Source of the DNA: Gammaproteobacteria bacterium
GTDB taxonomy: Bacteria > Pseudomonadota > Gammaproteobacteria > GRL18
Direction: 5' to 3'
Length of the DNA: 10,664 nucleotides
NCBI GenBank assembly: GCA_023144715.1
Contig: JAGLFC010000140.1
Span: 1 to 10,664, forward strand
Position 1 is the first letter of the stretch. The number at the start of each line of letters is the position of its first letter. Made by a program: the position numbers and the translations under genes. Under the pieces are notes generated by a model that ran no database searches, was not told the DNA's origin, and was given only the letters and a program-made list of their open reading frames with translations. This document shows, one piece after another, positions 1-6,440 of this stretch.

Positions 1-11
1 ATAAATAAAGT

Positions 12-539
12 TTACATATAAAGCGATTGTGTTGAAGTAGAATCACTGGATTCTTCAAAGTAACTGGCAGCACCGACAAAATCAATACCATCAATAAATT
101 CCTTGGTATTAAAGCCAAATAGCTCAACAGTCATTTGACAGGCTAAGAATTTAACTTCTGCTTCTTGGCATAAATCGCGTAGTTCAGCCAAAGGTGCAAC
201 ACCATTTTTAGCAATGGTCTTTTTCATCATACTTGTGGCAAAAAGTTCAACAAACGGAAGTTGCCAAACTGCATTAGGAACAATTGGACCCCAATCAATT
301 TCTTGAAACCAATCAGGTCCCATAGGCATTTTCATAGGCATATCAGGATTACCAATAGGAGAAACCTTTAATGCAGCCGTATCTTTTAATAAAAGTCTTA
401 AACCATAAAAGGTAAAAAAGATAGAAACATCTTTACCAAGAGCCGCAGCCGTACTGGCTAAAATAAAAGGAGGATATCCCCAATCTAAAGTTCCTTTTGT
501 GGCAATAATCGTAAGTTTTGTGCAAGAATTTGCTGACAT
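12..539 (-). CDS. DsrE2-like sulfur carrier protein (DsrE/DsrF/DrsH family)
   Basis: This 175-residue protein resembles the DsrE2 branch of the DsrE/DsrF/DrsH-like family, cytoplasmic or membrane-associated proteins that pass persulfide sulfur along relays with TusA and rhodanese in sulfur-oxidising bacteria. Visible marks are the N-terminal beta strand and loop LTIIATKGTLDWGYPP (residues 9-24), the methionine-rich loop PDMPMKMPMGPDW (65-77), and the motif FLACQMTVELFG (131-142), whose Cys134 is the candidate sulfur-carrying residue. Cys6 and Cys124 are also present. ATG at 539 is chosen because GGAG lies 8 bases upstream; the reading frame reaches a TTG at 560, but that has no ribosome binding site. 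The stop is TAA at 12-14, so the gene is complete. Any rhodanese or TusA partner would lie beyond the left edge. The family is fairly certain; the exact subgroup and role are inferred. Confidence 0.82.
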   Translation of the reverse strand: MSANSCTKLTIIATKGTLDWGYPPFILASTAAALGKDVSIFFTFYGLRLLLKDTAALKVSPIGNPDMPMKMPMGPDWFQEIDWGPIVPNAVWQLPFVELFATSMMKKTIAKNGVAPLAELRDLCQEAEVKFLACQMTVELFGFNTKEFIDGIDFVGAASYFEESSDSTSTQSLYM

Positions 540-596
540 CTCTGAATCTCCAATAAACAAATAAGGGTTAGAAAAGCTCTATAAATAGATTATATT

Positions 597-625
597 AGTA
601 TATCATTGTTCAATAATTGTAGCAA
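597..625 (-). promoter_or_regulatory. predicted sigma70-type promoter of the DsrE2-like gene
   Basis: Reading the minus strand, TTGCTA (620-625) and TATACT (597-602) are separated by exactly 17 bases and would start transcription near 590, about 50 bases before the ATG at 539. The match is good, but the region is very AT-rich and chance matches are common. It is divergent from the predicted promoter of the dioxygenase/frd cluster. Confidence 0.4.
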
Positions 626-669
626 AAGAAGAAGCGGATAGAAGACGGAATCATATTAATTGTATACAC

Positions 670-683
670 TTGATTGTTATCAA
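670..683 (+). promoter_or_regulatory. FNR/CRP-family binding site (perfect TTGAT-N4-ATCAA)
   Basis: The sequence TTGATTGTTATCAA is a perfect 5-4-5 palindrome identical to the consensus bound by FNR and by related regulators such as DNR and NnrR. Its centre (676.5) lies about 41 bp before the start predicted from the -10 box at 705-710, the geometry of class II activation. The next genes downstream include a fumarate reductase, a classic FNR target in other bacteria. Which regulator binds here cannot be told from the window, because no FNR gene is present in it. Confidence 0.72.
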
Positions 684-704
684 ATCAAATCTTAGATTCC
701 TAGT

Positions 705-710
705 GATAAT
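705..710 (+). promoter_or_regulatory. -10 element of the dioxygenase/frd cluster promoter
   Basis: GATAAT matches TATAAT at five of six positions. Transcription would start at about 717-718, giving a leader of about 25 bases that carries the AAGG ribosome binding site before ATG 742. There is no good -35 hexamer at normal spacing, as expected for a class II activator-dependent promoter in which the FNR-type site at 670-683 takes that place. Confidence 0.5.
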
Positions 711-741
711 ATCATCAATAATTTTTTTAAGGCTGATACAA

Positions 742-1668
742 ATGAATACTGAAAAAAATAAAATAAGTGATCAACATTCTCCTTTTAATTTGAATAATAA
801 TAGCCATTATGAACAATGGCGTGATAAAAAATTGATCAATTATCCTAAATCATTGGAAGATTTAGTCGTTGAAATAAATGATCCTCGAAATCTAAAATCC
901 TCAGAACAGCAAAAAATAATAGACGTATGTCGACAAACCAATATGGTTATTTATCGTTCTAATACCGCAGATAATCCTGATCCTTCGATTCCTGTTGCTT
1001 TAGGAAATACTTTTGGACTCATTGATATGGATCATAATTGGTTAGCTGATAATAGTGGTGTAACGTCGTTAACAGTTGTTGATGATGGTGCAAGAAAACA
1101 CTATATCCCTTATAGTAATAGAGCTATAAATTGGCATACAGATGGCTATTATAATACACCCGATAAGCAAATTCGTGGCATGATTTTGCATTGCGTTAAT
1201 CCTGCTCCTATCGGTGGTGGAAATCAACTGATGGATCATGAAATGGCGTATATTTTATTGAGGGATAAAAATCCTGACTATATTAAAGCACTGATGTTGA
1301 ATGATGTGATGACCATACCCCCTAGAATGAAGGATAATGGTGATATTGCAAGAAAAGAAGAAACAGGGTCAGTGTTTTCTATTATTCCTGAAACAGGTGA
1401 TTTACATGTACGTTATACCATTCGCACACGTAATGTTATCTGGAAGGATGATCCTTTGACTCAAGAAGCATTAGGCTATCTGAGTCATTGTTTAAAACAT
1501 TCATCTGACTATATTTTTAATGGTACACTTGAGTCTGGTATGGGTTTGATTTGTAATAATGTACTACATGATCGTACAGCATTTGAAGACAATGAAACAC
1601 AAAAACGCCTACTTTATCGTGCACGATATTATAATCGTATGGCAGGTACATCGGTTATCATGGGGTAA
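742..1668 (+). CDS. TauD/TfdA-family Fe(II)/2-oxoglutarate-dependent dioxygenase
   Basis: This 308-residue protein belongs to the TauD/TfdA family, which uses O2 and 2-oxoglutarate to hydroxylate a substrate, releasing succinate and CO2. The iron site is readable: NWHTDGYYN carries His132 and Asp134, NNVLHDRTAFED carries the distal His276, and the arginines in RLLYRARYYNR (289-299) are candidates for binding the 2-oxoglutarate carboxylate. A glycine-rich IGGGNQLMD segment near residue 160 also fits the fold. ATG 742 is chosen because AAGG lies 9 bases upstream. An in-frame TTG at 670 would add 24 hydrophobic residues, but it lies inside the FNR-type palindrome and upstream of the predicted transcription start. 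The substrate is unknown; taurine is only the family's namesake. A 63-base gap separates it from frdC. The family is secure, the role open. Confidence 0.85.
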   Translation: MNTEKNKISDQHSPFNLNNNSHYEQWRDKKLINYPKSLEDLVVEINDPRNLKSSEQQKIIDVCRQTNMVIYRSNTADNPDPSIPVALGNTFGLIDMDHNWLADNSGVTSLTVVDDGARKHYIPYSNRAINWHTDGYYNTPDKQIRGMILHCVNPAPIGGGNQLMDHEMAYILLRDKNPDYIKALMLNDVMTIPPRMKDNGDIARKEETGSVFSIIPETGDLHVRYTIRTRNVIWKDDPLTQEALGYLSHCLKHSSDYIFNGTLESGMGLICNNVLHDRTAFEDNETQKRLLYRARYYNRMAGTSVIMG

Positions 1669-1669
1669 A

Positions 1670-1704
1670 AATAGCAATATTATTTTTCTGCTATTCTATT
1701 TTTT
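1670..1704 (+). terminator. weak hairpin with T-run between dioxygenase gene and frdC
   Basis: AATAGCA (1670-1676) can pair with TGCTATT (1689-1695) around a 12-base loop, followed after one base by TATTTTTTA. The 7-bp stem is AT-rich, so at most this would be a leaky internal terminator or a processing site that lowers or separates frd expression from the dioxygenase. It could also be chance in AT-rich DNA. Confidence 0.28.
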
Positions 1705-1731
1705 ATATTTCATAGCAATGAGGCAAATTTT

Positions 1732-2502
1732 ATGAAACACGATAAAATACAAAAAAGCATTACTGCTTATTTATGCCGTTATATGAGTCATGCACCCGCA
1801 CGGCTTGATTTTATGCAGAGTCTCACAGGATTTATATTAGCCTTATTTATTGTTGCTCATTTACTGTTTGAAGCCAGTATTATAATCAGTAAAGATGCGA
1901 TGCTGGCAGTCACAAAATTATTTGAAGGCTATTATTTTTTTGGAGAAGCCTACCCTAGCATTATCTCTTTTTTGGCTGCGTTTATCTTTATTATATTTAT
2001 TTTACATGCCCTAACGGCGGTGCGTAAGTTGCCCTCTAGTTATCGCCAGTACCATTTATTTAAAAAACACAGTCTACAATTTCAACATAATGATACAACA
2101 TTATGGTTTTATCAGGTGATAACAGGCTTTATGATGTTTTTTTTAGCCCCCATTCACCTTTATATGATGATGACTCAGCCTGCTAATATTGGTCCTTATG
2201 CTTCAGCGGATCGAATTTATAGTGACTGGATGTGGCCATTGTATCTTTTGCTCTTAATCTCTGTGGTCATTCATGCAGGGATTGGGCTTTATCGTTTGGC
2301 AATGAAGTGGGGATTATTGACCCGTCATCATAATCATAAACAAACAAAAAAAAATCGTTATTTGATCAAAAAAATTATGATCATTGGCATTGTTGTCTAC
2401 CTTTGCATTGGCTTATTATCATTGGCAACCTATATGATGATTGGTTATGACCATCAAGATAAAGCAGGTGAACGTTATCATCCAGTGGAGACACTCAAAT
2501 GA
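1732..2502 (+). CDS. frdC: fumarate reductase/succinate dehydrogenase di-heme cytochrome b subunit
   Basis: This 256-residue membrane subunit matches Wolinella succinogenes FrdC closely, as recalled, including its length and the blocks YRQY (104-107), DTTLW (121-125), MMTQP (146-150) and DWMWPLYL (165-172). It anchors the FrdAB pair and carries electrons between the quinone pool and the iron-sulfur subunit through two hemes b. The four axial histidines are His43, His92, His142 and His181, on the first four of five membrane helices (about 30-52, 77-97, 125-148, 165-187 and 211-236). Glu65, equivalent to the Wolinella menaquinol-site Glu66, is kept, but the position of Glu180 of the proton E-pathway is Val179. 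The start has GAGG 8 bases upstream. Its stop codon overlaps the frdA start (ATGA). The family is secure; physiological direction is inferred. Confidence 0.93.
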   Translation: MKHDKIQKSITAYLCRYMSHAPARLDFMQSLTGFILALFIVAHLLFEASIIISKDAMLAVTKLFEGYYFFGEAYPSIISFLAAFIFIIFILHALTAVRKLPSSYRQYHLFKKHSLQFQHNDTTLWFYQVITGFMMFFLAPIHLYMMMTQPANIGPYASADRIYSDWMWPLYLLLLISVVIHAGIGLYRLAMKWGLLTRHHNHKQTKKNRYLIKKIMIIGIVVYLCIGLLSLATYMMIGYDHQDKAGERYHPVETLK

Positions 2503-4541
2503 AGATTATTTATACCGATGTCCTAGTGATTGGCGGTGGGTTAGCGGGCTTACGCACTGCAACCGGTGTGAAAGCACGAGGCTATGATGTGGTAGTATTA
2601 TCACTCGTGCCACCCAAACGTTCACATTCTGCCGCGGCTCAAGGAGGCATGCAAGCCAGTCTCGCCAATTCTGCAATGGGTGAGGGAGATAATGAAGATG
2701 TACATTTTGAAGACACCATTAAGGGCAGTGACTGGGGAGCGGATCAGCAGGTCGCACGTATGTTCGTTGATACCGCTCCTAAAGCCATTAGAGAGTTAGC
2801 GGCTTGGGGAGTCCCTTGGACACGTATTCAACGAGGTAATCATCAGGCGATTATTAACACTGAAAGTGTCACCATTAATGAACAAAATCAGGCACATGGT
2901 TTAATTAATTCCAGAGATTTTGGTGGCACAAAAAAATGGCGCACCTGTTACACCGCTGATGGTACAGGGCATAGTATGCTCTATGCAATGGATAATAAAG
3001 CTCAGGAACAAAAAATTGATATTCAAGAACGTATGGAAGCGATTGCACTGATTCATGATGAATCCAGTAATGGCAAACAACGTTGTTATGGTGCCGTGGT
3101 GAGAAACCTTATGACAGGTGAACTTTCTGCTTATATTGCCAAAGCAACGACCATTGCAACAGGTGGTTATGGACGTATTTTTAGCGTCTCCACTAATGCC
3201 ATTATCTGTGAAGGCATCGGTCAGGCAATTGCCTTAGAAACAGGTATTGCCACTTTAGGTAATATGGAAGCCATACAATTTCACCCCACTGCGATTGTGC
3301 CTGTGGGTATTTTAACAACGGAAGGTTGTCGTGGTGATGGCGGTGTTTTACGTGATGTGGATGGTTATCGTTTTATGCCTGATTATGAACCTGAGAAAAA
3401 AGACCTCGCATCCCGTGATGTCGTCTCTCGGCGTATGCAAGAACATATCCGAAAAGGCAAGGGCGTAGCCTCTCGTTATGGTGATCATCTGTGGTTAGAT
3501 ATTACCTTATTAGGGCGTGAGCATATTGAAAAGAACTTACGTGAAGTGAATGATATTTGTAAAAATTTTTTGGGGATTGATCCCGCTGAGGAATGGATTC
3601 CAGTACGCCCGACTCAACACTATTCTATGGGAGGCATTCGTACAAAATATACAGGCGAATCTGCGACTCTTAAAGGACTCTATGCCTGTGGTGAAGCAGC
3701 CTGTTGGGATCTGCATGGATTTAATCGTTTAGGGGGTAATTCTGTCAGCGAAACAGTCGTTTCAGGTATGTTGGTGGCAGAATATATTGCTGATTACTGT
3801 GCGACCATAGAGAGCAGTATTGATATTAATTCTGATGTCATTGAATGGTTTATCCGTGCTGAAGAAAACAAGTTAGATTGCTTGCTTAATTATGAACAAC
3901 ATCATCAAGATAAAAGCCCACCACCTGAAGATGCTTATAAATTACGTGAGGCAATGGAAACAATTATGATGGATAAAGTGGGTATCTTTCGTAATGGTAA
4001 GGATCTCCAACAAGCGGTGGATGAATTACAAATATTGCTCCAACGCAGTAAAAATATATCTGTGAGACGCTCTAAATCCAAGGCTGCTAATCCAGCCTTA
4101 GAAAATGCCTATCGTACCCAGAAAATGATTAAGATTGCACTCACTGCTGCCTATGGGGCATTATTGCGTACTGAAAGCCGTGGTGCGCATTCACGTGAAG
4201 ATTTCCCTCAAAGAAATGATAAAGAATGGCTAAAACGCACGATTATACAATGGCCAGATGCGAATAAAACCCTACCAGAAGTCAGCTATGAAGCTTTGAA
4301 TATTATGAAAATGGAGTTACCACCGGGGTTTAGGGGTTATGGTACAGACAGTACTGTGGTTCACCTTGATAGTGAAAAACGTCAACAAGCGATAAAGGAT
4401 ATTCAAGATGAATATCACACAGCAGGTAATGACCGTTTCAGTTTACAAAATAAATTAATGCCGTATAAAGCATTGTTACCGCCTAAATATCGTGGTAAAA
4501 ATGAACGCTTAAATGAGAGGTTTGATGATGACCAAGGATAA
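2499..4541 (+). CDS. frdA: fumarate reductase/succinate dehydrogenase flavoprotein subunit
   Basis: This 680-residue catalytic subunit interconverts fumarate and succinate at a covalently bound FAD. It resembles Wolinella FrdA (about 656 residues) along its whole length. Residues 8-17 hold the dinucleotide-binding VLVIGGGLAG. His43 in RSHSAAAQGG is the covalent FAD attachment site. Active-site residues include His262 (FHPT), Glu275 to Gly282 (EGCRGDGG), the proton-shuttling Arg306 in LASRDVVSRR, His374 in HYSMGG and Arg410 in HGFNRLGGNS. No signal peptide is present, so it should act on the cytoplasmic side of the membrane. The ATG overlaps the frdC stop by four bases and the 3' end overlaps frdB, which implies translational coupling. 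Sequence alone does not distinguish fumarate reductase from succinate dehydrogenase. The C-A-B gene order and the FNR-type site favour fumarate reductase. Confidence 0.95.
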   Translation: MKIIYTDVLVIGGGLAGLRTATGVKARGYDVVVLSLVPPKRSHSAAAQGGMQASLANSAMGEGDNEDVHFEDTIKGSDWGADQQVARMFVDTAPKAIRELAAWGVPWTRIQRGNHQAIINTESVTINEQNQAHGLINSRDFGGTKKWRTCYTADGTGHSMLYAMDNKAQEQKIDIQERMEAIALIHDESSNGKQRCYGAVVRNLMTGELSAYIAKATTIATGGYGRIFSVSTNAIICEGIGQAIALETGIATLGNMEAIQFHPTAIVPVGILTTEGCRGDGGVLRDVDGYRFMPDYEPEKKDLASRDVVSRRMQEHIRKGKGVASRYGDHLWLDITLLGREHIEKNLREVNDICKNFLGIDPAEEWIPVRPTQHYSMGGIRTKYTGESATLKGLYACGEAACWDLHGFNRLGGNSVSETVVSGMLVAEYIADYCATIESSIDINSDVIEWFIRAEENKLDCLLNYEQHHQDKSPPPEDAYKLREAMETIMMDKVGIFRNGKDLQQAVDELQILLQRSKNISVRRSKSKAANPALENAYRTQKMIKIALTAAYGALLRTESRGAHSREDFPQRNDKEWLKRTIIQWPDANKTLPEVSYEALNIMKMELPPGFRGYGTDSTVVHLDSEKRQQAIKDIQDEYHTAGNDRFSLQNKLMPYKALLPPKYRGKNERLNERFDDDQG

Positions 4542-5295
4542 TATTTCCCGATCAGCACGGCAGTTAATCTTTAATATCTTACGCTTTGATCCCCATCTAA
4601 AAGGGGATCGTCCTCGTATGGAACGTTTTGAGATTGAAGAATCGTCAGGAATGACTTTATTTATTGCTCTTAATGATATTCGACGCAATCATGATGCTTC
4701 TTTAAAGTTTGATTTTGTGTGTCGTGCAGGGATTTGTGGCAGTTGTGCGATGGTCATTAATGGTAAACCGGGGCTTGCTTGCCATACTTTAACCGCAAGC
4801 CTTGATACAGAAATTACCCTAGCCCCTTTACCTGTCTTTGAACTGATTGGTGATTTATCGGTTTACACAGGCAATTGGATGCGTGGCTTAAATGAGCGTC
4901 TTGAAACGTGGATTCATGAACAAGAAGAACATGATTTTACTCGTATTGAAGAGCCAATGGAACCCGATTTAGCGGATGAAATTTATGAGTTAGATCGTTG
5001 TATTGAATGTGGTTGTTGTATTGCGGGCTGTGGTACGGTGCAAATGCGCGAAGAATTTATTGGTGCAGTTGGTTTGAACAAAATTGCGCGCTATCAACTT
5101 GATCCCAGAGATAAACGCAGTGATGAGGATTATTATGATTTAATCGGTGATGAAGACGGTGTCTTTGGTTGTATGACGCTTTTAGGCTGTGAAGATGTCT
5201 GTCCCAAAAATTTACCACTGCAATCCAAAATAGCCTATTTAAGACGGAAGATGTTAAAAATTGGACTTAAAAGTCCTAAAAAAATCTGTTTTTGA
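4528..5295 (+). CDS. frdB: fumarate reductase/succinate dehydrogenase iron-sulfur subunit
   Basis: This 255-residue subunit wires FAD in FrdA to the hemes in FrdC. The [2Fe-2S] ligands are Cys65, Cys70, Cys73 and Cys85 (CRAGICGSC plus ACHTLT). The [4Fe-4S] ligands are Cys158, Cys161, Cys164 and Cys225, and the [3Fe-4S] ligands are Cys168, Cys215 and Cys221. The set is complete and spaced as in Wolinella FrdB. ATG 4528 is preferred because GAGAGG lies 7 bases upstream; in-frame ATGs at 4513 and 4525 are before or too close to it. The gene overlaps frdA by 14 bases. After the usual ending AYLRRKM there is a lysine-rich tail of about 13 residues (LKIGLKSPKKICF), longer than the Wolinella protein as recalled. 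Confidence 0.94.
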   Translation: MTKDNISRSARQLIFNILRFDPHLKGDRPRMERFEIEESSGMTLFIALNDIRRNHDASLKFDFVCRAGICGSCAMVINGKPGLACHTLTASLDTEITLAPLPVFELIGDLSVYTGNWMRGLNERLETWIHEQEEHDFTRIEEPMEPDLADEIYELDRCIECGCCIAGCGTVQMREEFIGAVGLNKIARYQLDPRDKRSDEDYYDLIGDEDGVFGCMTLLGCEDVCPKNLPLQSKIAYLRRKMLKIGLKSPKKICF

Positions 5296-6381
5296 ATGAT
5301 GAAAAAAGGCATTTTTCTTTATGATTTTCTGGTGGTCAAAGGAGGGGCTGAATCGCTGGCTATTACTTTATTAAATGATCTAAAAAATTATGATTTTTGT
5401 GTCGCCTATAGTGATTCTGCTATTTTTTCACAAAATGAACGCAAACAGCTTAATTTAAAAGAACTCACCACTTTTACAGCCCTTACAGGCTGGCAGTCCA
5501 TCAAATCAATATTAGCCTTTAAACACAAAACCACTTTTCTTAAAGATTATCAAACGGTTATTTATAGCGGTATTTATGCCCCTGTCGCCATAAAAAATCA
5601 TCCTAATACTCAGAATATTCTCTATTGTCATACACCACCACGCTTTGTTTATGATCTAAAAGACTATTATTGGCAGCAAGCTCATTGGTGGCAAAAACCA
5701 CTACTAAACGCATTACGTTTTTATGTTAAATATCATTATGAACAGGCCATCAAGCAGATGGATATAATTATTGTTAATTCTAAAAATGTACAGACTCGTA
5801 TTAAGCATTATCTGAATCAAGAATCCATTGTCATTTACCCACCTATTGCGATAGAAAATTTTAATTGGATTGAACAAGGTGATTATTATCTGTCCGTGGC
5901 TCGTGTGGAGCAATATAAAAGAATCGAACTGATTGTCCGCAGTTTTATGGAAATGCCTGATAAACGGCTGATTGTTGCTTCAGGGGGGAGTGATTTAGAG
6001 CGATTAAAAAATCTATCAAACGGTTTTAGTAATATTGAATACACAGGCTGGTGCAGTGAAGCACAATTGCACACATTAATAGGCAATTGTTTAGCAACGA
6101 TTTACATTCCACCTGATGAAGATTTTGGTATGTCCCCAGTGGAATCAATGGCGGCTGGAAAACCCGTCATTGGGGTTGCTGAGGGTGGTTTATTAGAAAC
6201 CATTGTGCCTCATAAAACAGGATTTTTAATAGCACCTGAACCCACACAAGAACAACTCAAGAAAGCGGTTTATAGCATGACAGCCCCAAAAGCATTCGCC
6301 ATGCGTACTGCCTGTGAAGCCCAAGCCTATTTATTTAGAACTGAAGTTTTTATTAAAAAAATGAAGCAGTTGTTAAAATAA
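5296..6381 (+). CDS. group 1 (GT4-like) glycosyltransferase
   Basis: This 361-residue protein has the two-domain GT-B form of group 1 glycosyltransferases, which move sugar from a nucleotide-sugar to a glycan or lipid acceptor at the cytoplasmic face. Visible marks are the N-terminal glycine loop VKGGAES (14-20), the inter-domain segment IIIVNSKNVQTRI (157-169), YPPI (181-184), the donor-phosphate region LSVARVEQYKRIEL with Arg203 and Lys208, and the EX7E motif Glu275-Glu283 in EDFGMSPVES, followed by AAGKPVIGVAEGG. Its ATG directly follows the frdB TGA and no clear ribosome binding site is seen, so it is probably translated by coupling. A second ATG at 5299 could be used. Donor and acceptor cannot be deduced, and there are no other surface-polysaccharide genes nearby. 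Its place in a respiratory operon is odd. Confidence 0.85.
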   Translation: MMKKGIFLYDFLVVKGGAESLAITLLNDLKNYDFCVAYSDSAIFSQNERKQLNLKELTTFTALTGWQSIKSILAFKHKTTFLKDYQTVIYSGIYAPVAIKNHPNTQNILYCHTPPRFVYDLKDYYWQQAHWWQKPLLNALRFYVKYHYEQAIKQMDIIIVNSKNVQTRIKHYLNQESIVIYPPIAIENFNWIEQGDYYLSVARVEQYKRIELIVRSFMEMPDKRLIVASGGSDLERLKNLSNGFSNIEYTGWCSEAQLHTLIGNCLATIYIPPDEDFGMSPVESMAAGKPVIGVAEGGLLETIVPHKTGFLIAPEPTQEQLKKAVYSMTAPKAFAMRTACEAQAYLFRTEVFIKKMKQLLK

Positions 6382-6408
6382 GCGATTATACTAGGGAGTG
6401 AATCGTTT
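6380..6408 (+). terminator. possible weak hairpin after the glycosyltransferase gene
   Basis: AAGCGATT (6380-6387) can pair with AATCGTTT (6401-6408) with one G-T wobble and a 13-base loop. It begins within the glycosyltransferase stop codon. No real T-run follows, so it is a poor intrinsic terminator and may be chance. If real, it would separate the frd cluster from the DUF2066 gene. Confidence 0.22.
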
Positions 6409-6440
6409 CTTAATGACATTATAAGATAGGAATAGCAGAG

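Noticed and set aside
540..560. TTG at 560 as start of the DsrE2-like gene
   Set aside because: The extra seven codons overlap the GGAG ribosome binding site that serves ATG 539, and no such site precedes the TTG.
670..741. Upstream TTG start giving the dioxygenase a hydrophobic 24-residue N-terminal extension that looks like a signal peptide
   Set aside because: The TTG is part of the FNR-type palindrome and lies upstream of the predicted transcription start. ATG 742 has its own AAGG site, and the enzyme family is cytoplasmic.
3550..3732. 60-codon open frame on the plus strand inside frdA
   Set aside because: It lies entirely within the strongly conserved frdA coding sequence in another frame and resembles no known protein.
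5713..6086. Two 66-codon open frames on the minus strand inside the glycosyltransferase gene
   Set aside because: Both are antisense to well-supported coding sequence that includes conserved glycosyltransferase motifs, and neither has a recognisable domain.
6387..6425. -10-like hexamers TATACT (6387-6392) and TATAAG (6420-6425) as a promoter for the DUF2066 gene
   Set aside because: Neither has a -35 hexamer at 16-18 bases. A promoter may exist in this 59-base gap but cannot be placed with any support.
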